DNA from: Deinococcus apachensis DSM 19763
GTDB lineage: Bacteria > Deinococcota > Deinococci > Deinococcales > Deinococcaceae
Reading direction: 5' to 3'
Length of the DNA stretch: 64,000 bases
Assembly: GCF_000381345.1 (NCBI RefSeq)
Contig: NZ_KB906400.1
Coordinates: 186,001-250,000, forward strand
Below the pieces are notes generated by a model. That model was given only the letters and a program-made list of their open reading frames with translations. It was not told the origin of the DNA and made no database searches. Below are positions 55,168 to 63,199 of this stretch, piece by piece (the stretch's first letter is position 1; every line of letters starts with the position of its first letter). The position numbers were made by a program, and so were the translations under genes.

Positions 55168-55875
55168 CTACACCGGCACCCCGAGCAGGGCCATGAACGC
55201 CGTGAAGGTCCCCAGGGCATGAGGATGGCGCTCGACCAGCATCTCGGGGTGCCACTGCACGCCGATCAGGCCGTCACCCTCCACCCCCTCGACCACCCCG
55301 TCGGGGGCCGTCGCGGCCACGGTCAAGGTGGGCGCCACTTCGTCCACCGCCTGATGGTGGTAGGAGTTCAGCAGGGCGGACGGCCCATGGGCACGGCCCA
55401 GCACGCTCCCGTGGCCGAACGCGATCTCATGCCCCAGCGTGGCGCCCCGGCCGAGCTGGGCATGGTCGGCCCAGACGCCGGGCACGTCGGGCAGGTGCTG
55501 ATGCAGGGTGCCGCCTTCGAGCACGTTCATCATCTGCATGCCGCGGCAGATGCCCAGCACCGGTTTGCCGAGTTCACGGGCCGCCCGGTACAGGGCGAAC
55601 TCGAAGGCGTCCCGTTCCTCGTCCACCTCACCTAGCCCTCGTTTCGGAGTCTGACCGTAGTGGCGGGGATGCACGTCCACGCCCCCGGTCAGCAGCACCG
55701 CGTCCACCCGCGCCGCGTAGTCGGCGGCCACCTCGGGCAGGCTCGGGAGCAGGATGGGCGTGCCCCCCACCAGTTCAACCGCCCGGGCATAGTGCCGCGG
55801 CGCGCTGCTGAGCTGCCGCGAGCCGCCCTCACCGGAGTGCGAGGTGCTGAGACCGATCAGGGGACGGGCGTTCAT
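55168..55875 (-). CDS. Class I glutamine amidotransferase (peptidase C26, PuuD-like)
   Basis: The 235-residue product has PLIGLSTSHSGEG, VDAVLLTGGVDVHPRHYG, nucleophile Cys in LGICRGMQMMN and catalytic His and Glu in IGVQWHPEML. This is the gamma-glutamyl-gamma-aminobutyrate hydrolase family, which hydrolyses gamma-glutamyl amides in putrescine breakdown; other members act on folate or other glutamyl compounds. No other polyamine gene is nearby, so the exact role is open. Confidence 0.88.
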   Translation of the reverse strand: MNARPLIGLSTSHSGEGGSRQLSSAPRHYARAVELVGGTPILLPSLPEVAADYAARVDAVLLTGGVDVHPRHYGQTPKRGLGEVDEERDAFEFALYRAARELGKPVLGICRGMQMMNVLEGGTLHQHLPDVPGVWADHAQLGRGATLGHEIAFGHGSVLGRAHGPSALLNSYHHQAVDEVAPTLTVAATAPDGVVEGVEGDGLIGVQWHPEMLVERHPHALGTFTAFMALLGVPV

Positions 55876-55910
55876 ACCGACAGGATACAGACGTGAGTGG
55901 ATGGGAAGGC

Positions 55911-55938
55911 AAAAGAAAACCCCCGCCGAGGGGGGTTT
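55911..55938 (-). terminator. Rho-independent terminator (minus strand)
   Basis: AAACCCCC (55917-55924) pairs with GGGGGTTT (55931-55938); on the minus strand a T-rich tract follows. It ends the transporter-dioxygenase transcript, 44 bp after the last gene. Confidence 0.8.
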
Positions 55939-55982
55939 GACATGCTGAGCGATCTACTGCTCCTCTGGCTCAGGCCGCGGCT

Positions 55983-56228
55983 CTACCCGCGCCCCACCAG
56001 CTTCATCCGCAGTTCGTTGCCTTCCCCCGAGATACGTTCGGTGACCGTGACGCGGAAGCGGGCGCCGTCGTGCATCTCCAGCACGCCCTCACTGCCCTCG
56101 CCCGCCTCCGGCAGGGGCTCTGTCAGGGAGACGCGCATGAAGCCGCGCCCCCCCTCCAGCGCCTCGATCCGCCCGGGGACGGCCGCGGCACCGAAGTGCG
56201 CCACGACCGTGTTGTACTCGCGCGTCAC
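55983..56228 (-). CDS. Small protein of unknown function, last gene of sugar operon
   Basis: The 81-residue product starts one base after the stop of the dioxygenase gene (ATG 56228) and is followed by a terminator. It is predicted to be all-beta: YNTVVAHFGAAAVPGRIEAL, FMRVSLTEPLPEAG and LEMHDGARFRVTVTERI, a small barrel-like pattern. No family is recognised. The tight spacing to the dioxygenase suggests a linked function. Confidence 0.72.
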   Translation of the reverse strand: MTREYNTVVAHFGAAAVPGRIEALEGGRGFMRVSLTEPLPEAGEGSEGVLEMHDGARFRVTVTERISGEGNELRMKLVGRG

Positions 56229-56229
56229 C

Positions 56230-57150
56230 TCAGGCGTCTCCCATCATCAGGCCCTCGATGGTGTGGCCCTGCATGATGGGTTCAAGCTGGTCCACCACCC
56301 GGCAGATCAGGTGGTCCTTGACGCTCTGGGGAAGCTTCTCGTAGTACTCCTTGGTGAACTGGAGGTCGTGCCACTCGTCGTGGCCCGCGCCGGGGGCGTC
56401 CACGCCGAGCACAAGCACCGGGCGCGGCTTGTTGCTGGTGTTCGCGGTGCCGCGGTGGATGGTGAGGGCGCTGCGCACCGAGATGTCGCCCATCTTGGGG
56501 TACTTGCGCTGCGCCAACGCGTGGTAGCGGGGGTAGAGCGAGACGGGCGGGAACATGCCGTGGTCGTACTCGCTGGGGTCATCCCACTGGGTGCCGGGGG
56601 CGATCTCGAAGGGCCCCATGTCCTCCTCGACATCGACCGTGGTGAGGTTAAAGGCGAGCGAGTTCAGGCGGCGGTCGACCAGCGTTTCGCTCCCCGCGCG
56701 GAAGTCGCGGTGCCAGGGCTGATCCTTGGCGCCGGGATTGGGCACGTCGAAGCCGATCTCCACGATCTTGTAGTTCGGCCCCAGCACCGAGGCGCAGACC
56801 GTCTGCACCCAAGGATGGGTAATCAGGTCGTAAAAGCCGCTGATGTCCTCGGGGTGAATCTCGACGTAGTGACGGTTGGTGCCGCGGCCGACGGCGCCGC
56901 CGGGGCGGGCGAGGGCGTCTTTGTACAGCACGGCGAGTTCCTCACCGAGCTTGGCGACCCACTCGCGGGAAAAAGCTCCCTTGAGGCCGGTGATGCCGTC
57001 GCCATAGATCGCGGCCATGATGGCGGGCACGCTGTACTGCGGGTCGGCGTAGGGCGTGGCGTTGATCGGGGTCTGGGTGTCGGTGGAGGTCGGGGCCTCG
57101 GCGCTCATGCTCATGGAGGGGGCGAGCTTGGTGTTATCCGCGGTGGTCAT
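56230..57150 (-). CDS. Phytanoyl-CoA dioxygenase (PhyH) family protein
   Basis: The 306-residue enzyme is of the Fe(II)/2-oxoglutarate type: facial triad H and D in PWHRDFRAGSE, the distal His in SALTIHRGTANTSN, and the Arg in KPRPVLVLGV. It hydroxylates an organic substrate with O2 and 2-oxoglutarate. Despite the family name, bacterial members act on many small molecules. It is 104 bp behind the sugar transporter genes, and all are on one strand, so the imported compound or a derivative may be the substrate. Confidence 0.85.
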   Translation of the reverse strand: MTTADNTKLAPSMSMSAEAPTSTDTQTPINATPYADPQYSVPAIMAAIYGDGITGLKGAFSREWVAKLGEELAVLYKDALARPGGAVGRGTNRHYVEIHPEDISGFYDLITHPWVQTVCASVLGPNYKIVEIGFDVPNPGAKDQPWHRDFRAGSETLVDRRLNSLAFNLTTVDVEEDMGPFEIAPGTQWDDPSEYDHGMFPPVSLYPRYHALAQRKYPKMGDISVRSALTIHRGTANTSNKPRPVLVLGVDAPGAGHDEWHDLQFTKEYYEKLPQSVKDHLICRVVDQLEPIMQGHTIEGLMMGDA

Positions 57151-57254
57151 GGGGTCCTCCTGGGAGGGGGCGAGAGGGCGGGGGGCGCGGGCGGATCAGG
57201 GCCTATTCTGCGCCTCCCTGCTGGGAAGCGAGTGAAATTCCGGGCACACGGGGC

Positions 57255-58259
57255 TCAGGTCCGGCGGCCCCCGCGCTGCGTCAGTTGATTTTGCAGCACG
57301 ACCACCAGCAGCAGGAAGGCGCCGCGAATCACGCTCTGCCAGTAGGCGCTGAGGCTGATCGTGCCGCGCCCGTTCTCAAAGTTGAGGATGTTGAAGATGA
57401 TGCCGAGCAAGAGGACGCCGACCAGGGTGCTGCCGACGGAGCCGAGACCCCCGGTGAGGAGCGTGCCACCGACGACAACGGCCGCGATGGCGGTGAGTTC
57501 CCACCCCAGCCCTTCCGTCGGCTGCCCCGCCCCGAACTGCGAGGCGAGGATCACGCCCGCCAGGCCCGCCATCGCGCCGGAGAGGGTGTAAACGAGGACC
57601 TTCACCCGCTCCACGTTCAGCCCCATCAGCCGGGCCGCCTCCTCATTGCCGCCGACCGCGAGGACATGGCGACCGAAGGGGGTGGAGCGCAGCACGAGGG
57701 CGCCCACAATATAGGCCACCCCCAGCAGGATCGCTGTGTACGGCACCCCGCCCAGATTCCCCTGCCCGAGCGCCGTGAAGCCGTGATCGTAGTCCACGCT
57801 GACGGACTGGTTGCCTGCGAAGAGCAGGGCCAGGCCCCGCGCGGCGAGGAGCATGGCGAGCGTGGTGATGAAGGGCAGGATGCGCGCGTAGGCGATGAGC
57901 AGGCCGTTGATCAGCCCCAGCAGCGTAGCCGCCGCCACCGCCCCCAGCAGGGCGGGCCAGAGGCCGTGCGGGCTGAGCAGCGCGCCGACCACGCTGGCGA
58001 ACGCCGCGACGCTCCCCACTGAGAGGTCGATGCCGCCCGTGATGATCACGAAGGTCATGCCCAGCGCGATCAGGCCGAACATGGAGTTGTACCCGAGCAC
58101 TGTGAACACGTTGTACGCACTCAGGAAGCCGGGGTAGCGCAGGGCGCCGAACAGCAGCAGCAGCGCGAGCGCCACGAGCACGCCGTAGCGTTGCAGCACG
58201 CTCGCCACGCGGGCGCGGCGGTCCTGGGCGAGGTCAGCGGGGGAATTGAGCAGGGACAT
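57255..58259 (-). CDS. Ribose-type (CUT2) sugar ABC transporter permease 1
   Basis: The 334-residue permease has eight to ten hydrophobic helices and the RbsC motifs GMTFVIITGGIDLSVGSVAA, RSTPFGRHVLAVGGNEEAAR and LTGGLGSVGSTLVGVLLLGI. CUT2 systems import monosaccharides or related polyols. It is one of two permease genes in tandem, which suggests a heterodimeric channel. It starts 9 bp after the other permease gene. Confidence 0.92.
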   Translation of the reverse strand: MSLLNSPADLAQDRRARVASVLQRYGVLVALALLLLFGALRYPGFLSAYNVFTVLGYNSMFGLIALGMTFVIITGGIDLSVGSVAAFASVVGALLSPHGLWPALLGAVAAATLLGLINGLLIAYARILPFITTLAMLLAARGLALLFAGNQSVSVDYDHGFTALGQGNLGGVPYTAILLGVAYIVGALVLRSTPFGRHVLAVGGNEEAARLMGLNVERVKVLVYTLSGAMAGLAGVILASQFGAGQPTEGLGWELTAIAAVVVGGTLLTGGLGSVGSTLVGVLLLGIIFNILNFENGRGTISLSAYWQSVIRGAFLLLVVVLQNQLTQRGGRRT

Positions 58260-58268
58260 AACTTCCTT

Positions 58269-59279
58269 TTAGTGCTGCTGCCGCTGCACGTAGACGGCGA
58301 GGAGGATGATCGCGGCCTTCACCACGAGCGCCGCCGCGTCGGGCACCCCCTTGGCGAGCAGCGTGAAGCGGATCAGCTGGATGATGAGCGCCCCGAGCAG
58401 CGTCCCGATGATCGTCGCCCGCCCGCCCGTGAGCGCCGTGCCCCCCACCGCGACGGCCGCGATGGCGTCGAGCTCCATGTTCAGCCCGACCTGATTCGCG
58501 TCCGAGGAGGAGTTGATCGCGATGACGATCAGGCCCGCGATCCCCGCGAGCAGGCCGCTGATGCCGTACACCAGGAGCTTCACCCGCCGCACGGGCACCC
58601 CCGCCAGCCCCGCCGCCCGCTCGTTCCCGCCCACCGCGAGGACGTAGCGACCGAACACCGTGCGCGCCATGATCCAGGCGAACAGCGCGACGATCACCAG
58701 CATCAGGATCACCTGGAAGGGAATGCCGAAGGGGCGCCCCAGCCCGATGTACTGGAAGGTGGTGTTGGAGAACGTCTGGAGCTGGCCGTTCGTCATGACC
58801 TGCGCGATCCCGCGCCCGGCGATAAACAGGATCAGCGTGGCGATGAAGGGCTGAATGCCGAAGCGCGTGACGAGCGTGCCGTTGAAGAGGCCGAACACAC
58901 CCGCGACCAGGACCGGCACGGTGAAGGCGAGCAGGATGCCCAGGGCCGGGCTCCCGAAGGGCGGGTGGAGAAACAGCATGGGCGCGAGCGCCCCGCTGAT
59001 CGCCATGAGGGCCCCCACGCTGAGGTCGATCCCGCCCGAGGCGATCACCAGCGTCATGCCCACCGCGACGATCACGATGGTGGCGACCTGCGTCAGATTC
59101 ACGTTCAGGGTCTGCACGCTCAGGAAGTGCGGCGTGAAGAGGGCGTTGAACAGGAAGAGCAGCACGAGCGCTCCAAGCGCCGCGAGAATCTGCGCGTTGC
59201 CCCGTAACCAGGAAACGCGGGGCCGGGAGGGAACCGCCGCCTGGGGAACGGTCACGGTATTGGGGTTGGAGTCAGGCAT
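58269..59279 (-). CDS. Ribose-type (CUT2) sugar ABC transporter permease 2
   Basis: The 336-residue permease has the same family signatures as its neighbour (GMTLVIASGGIDLSVGALMA, RTVFGRYVLAVGGNERAAGL, LTGGRATIIGTLLGALIIQL). Its start overlaps the end of the ATPase gene by 8 bp. Two CUT2 permeases of similar length fit the YtfT/YjfF-like heterodimer pattern. Confidence 0.92.
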   Translation of the reverse strand: MPDSNPNTVTVPQAAVPSRPRVSWLRGNAQILAALGALVLLFLFNALFTPHFLSVQTLNVNLTQVATIVIVAVGMTLVIASGGIDLSVGALMAISGALAPMLFLHPPFGSPALGILLAFTVPVLVAGVFGLFNGTLVTRFGIQPFIATLILFIAGRGIAQVMTNGQLQTFSNTTFQYIGLGRPFGIPFQVILMLVIVALFAWIMARTVFGRYVLAVGGNERAAGLAGVPVRRVKLLVYGISGLLAGIAGLIVIAINSSSDANQVGLNMELDAIAAVAVGGTALTGGRATIIGTLLGALIIQLIRFTLLAKGVPDAAALVVKAAIILLAVYVQRQQH

Positions 59280-60816
59280 GGGCGCCTCCTTCCGCCTCGA
59301 CCGGGGCCGAGCCGTGGGCCATCACCGTCATGATCGCGTCCTGGGTCAGCCCCTCGCGGGGGAGTTCCGCCACCGAGTGCCCGTCACGCAGCACGACGAC
59401 CCGGTTGGAGCCCTCCGCCAGTTCCTCCAGCTCGCTGCTGATCATCAGCACGCCCATCCCCTCGCGGGCGAGTTCGCTGAGCAAGCTCTGGATTTCGGCC
59501 TTGGCCCCCACGTCGATGCCGCGGGTGGGCTCGTCGAGGAGCAGGAGTTTGGGATTGAGGCACAGCCAGCGGGCCAGGAGCACCTTCTGCTGGTTGCCGC
59601 CGGAGAGTTCGCGGATCTTCTGGTCCGGCCCCGCGGTCTTGATCCCCAGCCGGGCGATGAAGCGGTCCACCACCTCGGCCTGCCGCGCCGGATTCACGAT
59701 GCCCGCGTGGGACAGGGCGGGGAGCAGCGCGAGCGTGAGATTCTCGCGCACCGTCATGTGGGGGATGATGCCCTCCGTCTTGCGGTCCTCCGAGCAGAAG
59801 CCGATGCCGCGCGAGATCGCGTCGGCGGGGGAGTGGAACGCGGCGGACTTCCCGTTCACCCGCAACTCGCCGCCCGTCAGCTCGTCGGCCCCGAAGATGG
59901 CCCGCGCCGTCTCGCTGCGCCCGGAGCCCAGCAGGCCCGCCAGGCCCACGATCTCGCCCGCGCGGACATTCACGCTCGCCCCCCTCAGGGCCGGGCCGGA
60001 GCGCAGGTCCCGCGCGTCGAGGACCGTCTCGCCGGGTGGCCCGGTGCGCTCGAAGGCCGTCTCGCCCTCGCGGCGCACCTCGCCGATCTCCTTGCCGAGC
60101 ATTTTCGCCACGAGTTCGAGCTTGCTGATCTCCCCCATCGCGCGTTCGTCCACGGTGCGCCCATCGCGCATGATGGTCACCCGGTCGCACACGGCGTACA
60201 GCTCGTCCAGGCGGTGCGAGACGAACACGACGCTCACGCCCTCCGCCTTGAGTTGCCGGATCACGCCGAACAGCGTCTCCACCTCGCGGTCATCCAGGGA
60301 GGAGGTCGGCTCGTCCATGATGACGAGGCGGCTCTGATACGACACGGCGCGGGCGATGGCGACCATCTGCTGCACGGCGACGCTGTAGGACGAGAGAGGC
60401 CGGGTCACGTCCACCCGCACGTCGAAGCGTTCCAGAAGCCGCTTCGCCTCCGCGTTCATCGTGCGCCAGTCGATCAACAGCCCCCGCCTGGGTTCACGCC
60501 CCAAAAAGACGTTCTCCGCCACCGAGCGGAAGCCGACGAGGTTCACCTCCTGGTAGATCGTGCTGATGCCGCCACGCTGAGCCGCCTGCGGCGAGTGGAA
60601 GTCCACCTCCTGCCCGGCGAGGTGGATGGTGCCCCGGTCGCGGCGGTACGCGCCCGTCAGGATCTTGATCAGGGTGCTTTTCCCCGCCCCATTCTGCCCG
60701 ATCAGGGCGTGAACCTCGCCGGGCCCGACGCGCAGCGAGGCGTCCTGAAGGGCAAGGACGCCGGGGAAGGTCTTGGTGATGCCCTCCATCAGGAGGAGGG
60801 GTTGCGCTGGGTTCAC
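59272..60816 (-). CDS. Sugar ABC transporter ATPase (RbsA-like, double domain)
   Basis: The 514-residue protein has two ABC domains. The first has Walker A GQNGAGKST and VAVQQMVAIARAV with Walker B VIMDEPTSSLDD. The second has a degenerate P-loop (GLLGSGRSETARAIFGADEL) but an intact signature LSGGNQQKV and DEPTRGIDVGAK. This is the RbsA/MglA/XylG layout of CUT2 importers. It is the second gene of the operon, 85 bp after the binding protein. Confidence 0.93.
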   Translation of the reverse strand: MNPAQPLLLMEGITKTFPGVLALQDASLRVGPGEVHALIGQNGAGKSTLIKILTGAYRRDRGTIHLAGQEVDFHSPQAAQRGGISTIYQEVNLVGFRSVAENVFLGREPRRGLLIDWRTMNAEAKRLLERFDVRVDVTRPLSSYSVAVQQMVAIARAVSYQSRLVIMDEPTSSLDDREVETLFGVIRQLKAEGVSVVFVSHRLDELYAVCDRVTIMRDGRTVDERAMGEISKLELVAKMLGKEIGEVRREGETAFERTGPPGETVLDARDLRSGPALRGASVNVRAGEIVGLAGLLGSGRSETARAIFGADELTGGELRVNGKSAAFHSPADAISRGIGFCSEDRKTEGIIPHMTVRENLTLALLPALSHAGIVNPARQAEVVDRFIARLGIKTAGPDQKIRELSGGNQQKVLLARWLCLNPKLLLLDEPTRGIDVGAKAEIQSLLSELAREGMGVLMISSELEELAEGSNRVVVLRDGHSVAELPREGLTQDAIMTVMAHGSAPVEAEGGAHA

Positions 60817-60901
60817 GTCGCTCCCTTAGGTATGCAGCGCTGAAGAGGCGAGGGAGGCCCACGGAAAGCCTGCGCTCCGTGAACCTCCACCCGTCTGGTC
60901 C

Positions 60902-61870
60902 TCAGTACGAGGTGCTGATGCTGGCCTTGGCGTTGGTCGAGTCGAAGAAGCGGTCGGGGTTGATGATCTTGGCGGGGATCTTCTCGCCCTTGGCGTAGCG
61001 CATCAGCGTCTCGAAGGCCTTGGGGCCGAAGCGCGGGTTGCACTCCACGGTGGCGCCCAGCTTGCCGTCGATGATCGCCTGCAGGGCGTCCTTCTCGCCG
61101 TCGATGGAGACGATCATGACGTCCTTGCCGGGCTTCTTGCCCGCCGCCTCCAGCGCGGCGATGGCGCCCAGGGCCATCTCGTCGTTGTGGGCGTACACGG
61201 CGGTCACGTCGGGGTGGGCCTGGAGCAGCGTCTCCATGACCTGGCGGCCCTTGTCGCGGGCGAAGTCGCCGGTCTGCGAGGCGACGATCTTCATGCCGGG
61301 GTACTTCTTGATGTAATTGGCAAAGCCCGCCTTGCGGTCGTTGGCTGGGCTGGAGCCGGTCGTGCCCTGGAGCTCGATGATGGTGGCCTTGCCGTTCATC
61401 TTCTTCGTCAGCCACTCGGCGGCGCGCTGGCCCTCCTGCACGAAATCCGAGCCGATGAAGGTCACGTAGTCCTGGCCCGCCTTGGCGAGCGACGGGTCGA
61501 CGTTGCGGTCGAGGAGGATCACGGGAATGCCTGCGGCCCGCGCCTTTTTCACGGCGGCGGCGAGGGGCTTTTCCTCCCGCGGCGCGAGGAAGATCGCGTC
61601 CACCCGCTGCGCGATCATGGAGTCCACGTCGCTGACCTGCTTGGCGGCCGATCCGGCGGCGTCGGTGTACACGAGCTGCCAGCCCATCTTCTTGGCCTCG
61701 TCCTGCATGCTCTTCGTCTGGGCGAGGCGCCAGGGGTTGTTGCTCTCCGTCTGGGCGAAGCCGACCTTGTAGGTCTTCTTCACCGCCAGCTTGGGCAGCC
61801 CCTGGGCGAGGGCGAAGGCGGCGAGGGCGGCGGCGGCGAGCGTGGCCGAGGTGACAAGGATTCGCTTCAT
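60902..61870 (-). CDS. Sugar-binding protein, CUT2 ABC transporter (RbsB/YtfQ-like)
   Basis: The 322-residue exported protein has a signal peptide (RILVTSATLAAAALAAFALA) and the RbsB-like type I fold: YKVGFAQTESNNPWRLAQTK, VDAIFLAPREEKPLAAAVKK, IPVILLDRNVDPS and AVYAHNDEMALGAIAALEAA. The segment FAQTESNNPWR is close to the galactofuranose-binding YtfQ group, so a furanose sugar is possible. It heads the operon and is divergent from the dehydrogenase genes at 62183. Confidence 0.92.
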   Translation of the reverse strand: MKRILVTSATLAAAALAAFALAQGLPKLAVKKTYKVGFAQTESNNPWRLAQTKSMQDEAKKMGWQLVYTDAAGSAAKQVSDVDSMIAQRVDAIFLAPREEKPLAAAVKKARAAGIPVILLDRNVDPSLAKAGQDYVTFIGSDFVQEGQRAAEWLTKKMNGKATIIELQGTTGSSPANDRKAGFANYIKKYPGMKIVASQTGDFARDKGRQVMETLLQAHPDVTAVYAHNDEMALGAIAALEAAGKKPGKDVMIVSIDGEKDALQAIIDGKLGATVECNPRFGPKAFETLMRYAKGEKIPAKIINPDRFFDSTNAKASISTSY

Positions 61871-62033
61871 GGTGCTTCCTCCTGAAGTCCCATACGGGAC
61901 ATTGCGAGCCGGTGGTGGGCATTGGCAGCCTGGACGACGAATCGGGAACTCAGCGCATGTCCTCCCTTGTGCTCAGCGGCGGAAACCTTAGATTTGTGAA
62001 GACTTCCCCAAGAGTGCGCCTCGGTGCGGAAAC

Positions 62034-62092
62034 TGTCAACCCCGGCCGCGGGGGAGGTGGCGTTGACCTTCCCCGCCAGGCGGACCTAAGGT
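62034..62092. promoter_or_regulatory. Divergent promoters between transporter and dehydrogenase operons
   Basis: The 312-bp gap 61871-62182 holds no gene. On the plus strand TTGACC (62063-62068), 18 bp and TAAGGT (62087-62092) form a promoter for the dehydrogenase. On the minus strand a consensus TTGACA (62039-62034) could be the -35 of the transporter operon, although its -10 is weak. A short palindrome GTCCCATACGGGAC lies at 61887-61900. Confidence 0.5.
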
Positions 62093-62182
62093 GGGACACA
62101 CAGTTCAAAACCCGCCCTCTCCCCCGCCGAGTTCAGGAGACGCCATGCCCGAAATCAGTCCTTCCCGCCGAACCGGAGCCCC

Positions 62183-63199
62183 ATGCGCGCCCTGATGTTC
62201 GAGGCGCCGTGGCAGATGCCGCTGCGCGAGGTGGAAGCCCCGCAGCCCGGGCCGGGTGAAGTGCTCGTGCGGGTCCGGGCGGCGGGCGTGTGCGGCTCGG
62301 ATGTCCACGGCTTCACTGGCTCGACCGGACGGCGCAGTCCGGGCGTCATCATGGGCCACGAGTTCTGCGGCACCGTCGAGGCGCTCGGGGAGGGGGTGGC
62401 CGGGCGCGCGGTGGGGGACCGGGTGGTCGTGCAGCCCATCATCTCCGACGGGACCTGCCCCCAGTGCCGGGCCGGGCGCCCCAACCTCTGCCTGAACCGC
62501 CGTGGCATCGGCTGGTCGGTGAACGGCGGGTACGCCGAGTTCGTGAGCGTGCCGGAACGCAACGCCCTCCCCCTCCCGGACGAGGTGAGTTGGCAGGAGG
62601 GTGCCCTGGTCGAGCCGCTCGCCGTGGCGCTGCACGCGGCGAACCTCACGCCGCTGGGCGTGGGGGACACGGCGGTCGTGCTGGGGGCGGGACCGGTCGG
62701 ATTGCTGACCGTGCTGGCGCTGCGGCTGCGCGGGGCGGGCCGGGTGATTGTGAGCGATCTCAGCCCACACCGCCTGGAGCTCGCGCAGCGGATGGGTGCC
62801 GACGAGGTACTCCACGCGGGCGAGGTGGACCCGGTGGAGACGGTGCGGGCGCGGACGGGCGGGCTGGGCGCGGACGCCGTGCTGGAAGTCGTCGGCCTCA
62901 CCGCCACCGCGCGGCAGTCCGTTCAAATGGTCCGCAATGGAGGGAACGTGACGTGGGTGGGCAACTCGGCGCCCACCGTGGACATGCCCATGCAGGAGGT
63001 CGTCACGCGCGAGATCACGGTGCGGGGGGCCTACGCCTTCGTGGAGGAGTTCGGGCGGGCGGTGGAGTTGCTGCGCTCCGGGCGGGTAGACGTGACCCCC
63101 CTGATCGAACGGGTCGCCGGGCTGGAGGAAGGCCCGGACCTCGTGCGTGACCTCGCGCGGGGCACCCTGGACGCGGTGAAGGTGGTGCTTGAACCCTGA
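62183..63199 (+). CDS. Zinc-dependent alcohol/polyol dehydrogenase (MDR family)
   Basis: The 338-residue enzyme is of the sorbitol/threonine dehydrogenase type. Catalytic zinc ligands are the Cys in GVCGSDVHGF and His-Glu in GHEFCGTVE; the Rossmann motif is VLGAGPVGLL. The structural zinc loop reads DGTCPQCRAGRPNLC, with three of the four usual cysteines and Asp in the place of the first. It should oxidise a polyol or sugar with NAD(P). ATG 62183 starts the operon, with the next gene overlapping. Confidence 0.9.
   Translation: MRALMFEAPWQMPLREVEAPQPGPGEVLVRVRAAGVCGSDVHGFTGSTGRRSPGVIMGHEFCGTVEALGEGVAGRAVGDRVVVQPIISDGTCPQCRAGRPNLCLNRRGIGWSVNGGYAEFVSVPERNALPLPDEVSWQEGALVEPLAVALHAANLTPLGVGDTAVVLGAGPVGLLTVLALRLRGAGRVIVSDLSPHRLELAQRMGADEVLHAGEVDPVETVRARTGGLGADAVLEVVGLTATARQSVQMVRNGGNVTWVGNSAPTVDMPMQEVVTREITVRGAYAFVEEFGRAVELLRSGRVDVTPLIERVAGLEEGPDLVRDLARGTLDAVKVVLEP

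Noticed and set aside
61887..61900. Palindrome GTCCCATACGGGAC as operator of the sugar importer
   Set aside because: It occurs once only in the window, has short arms, and is not placed at a convincing promoter, so it is noted but not called as an operator.
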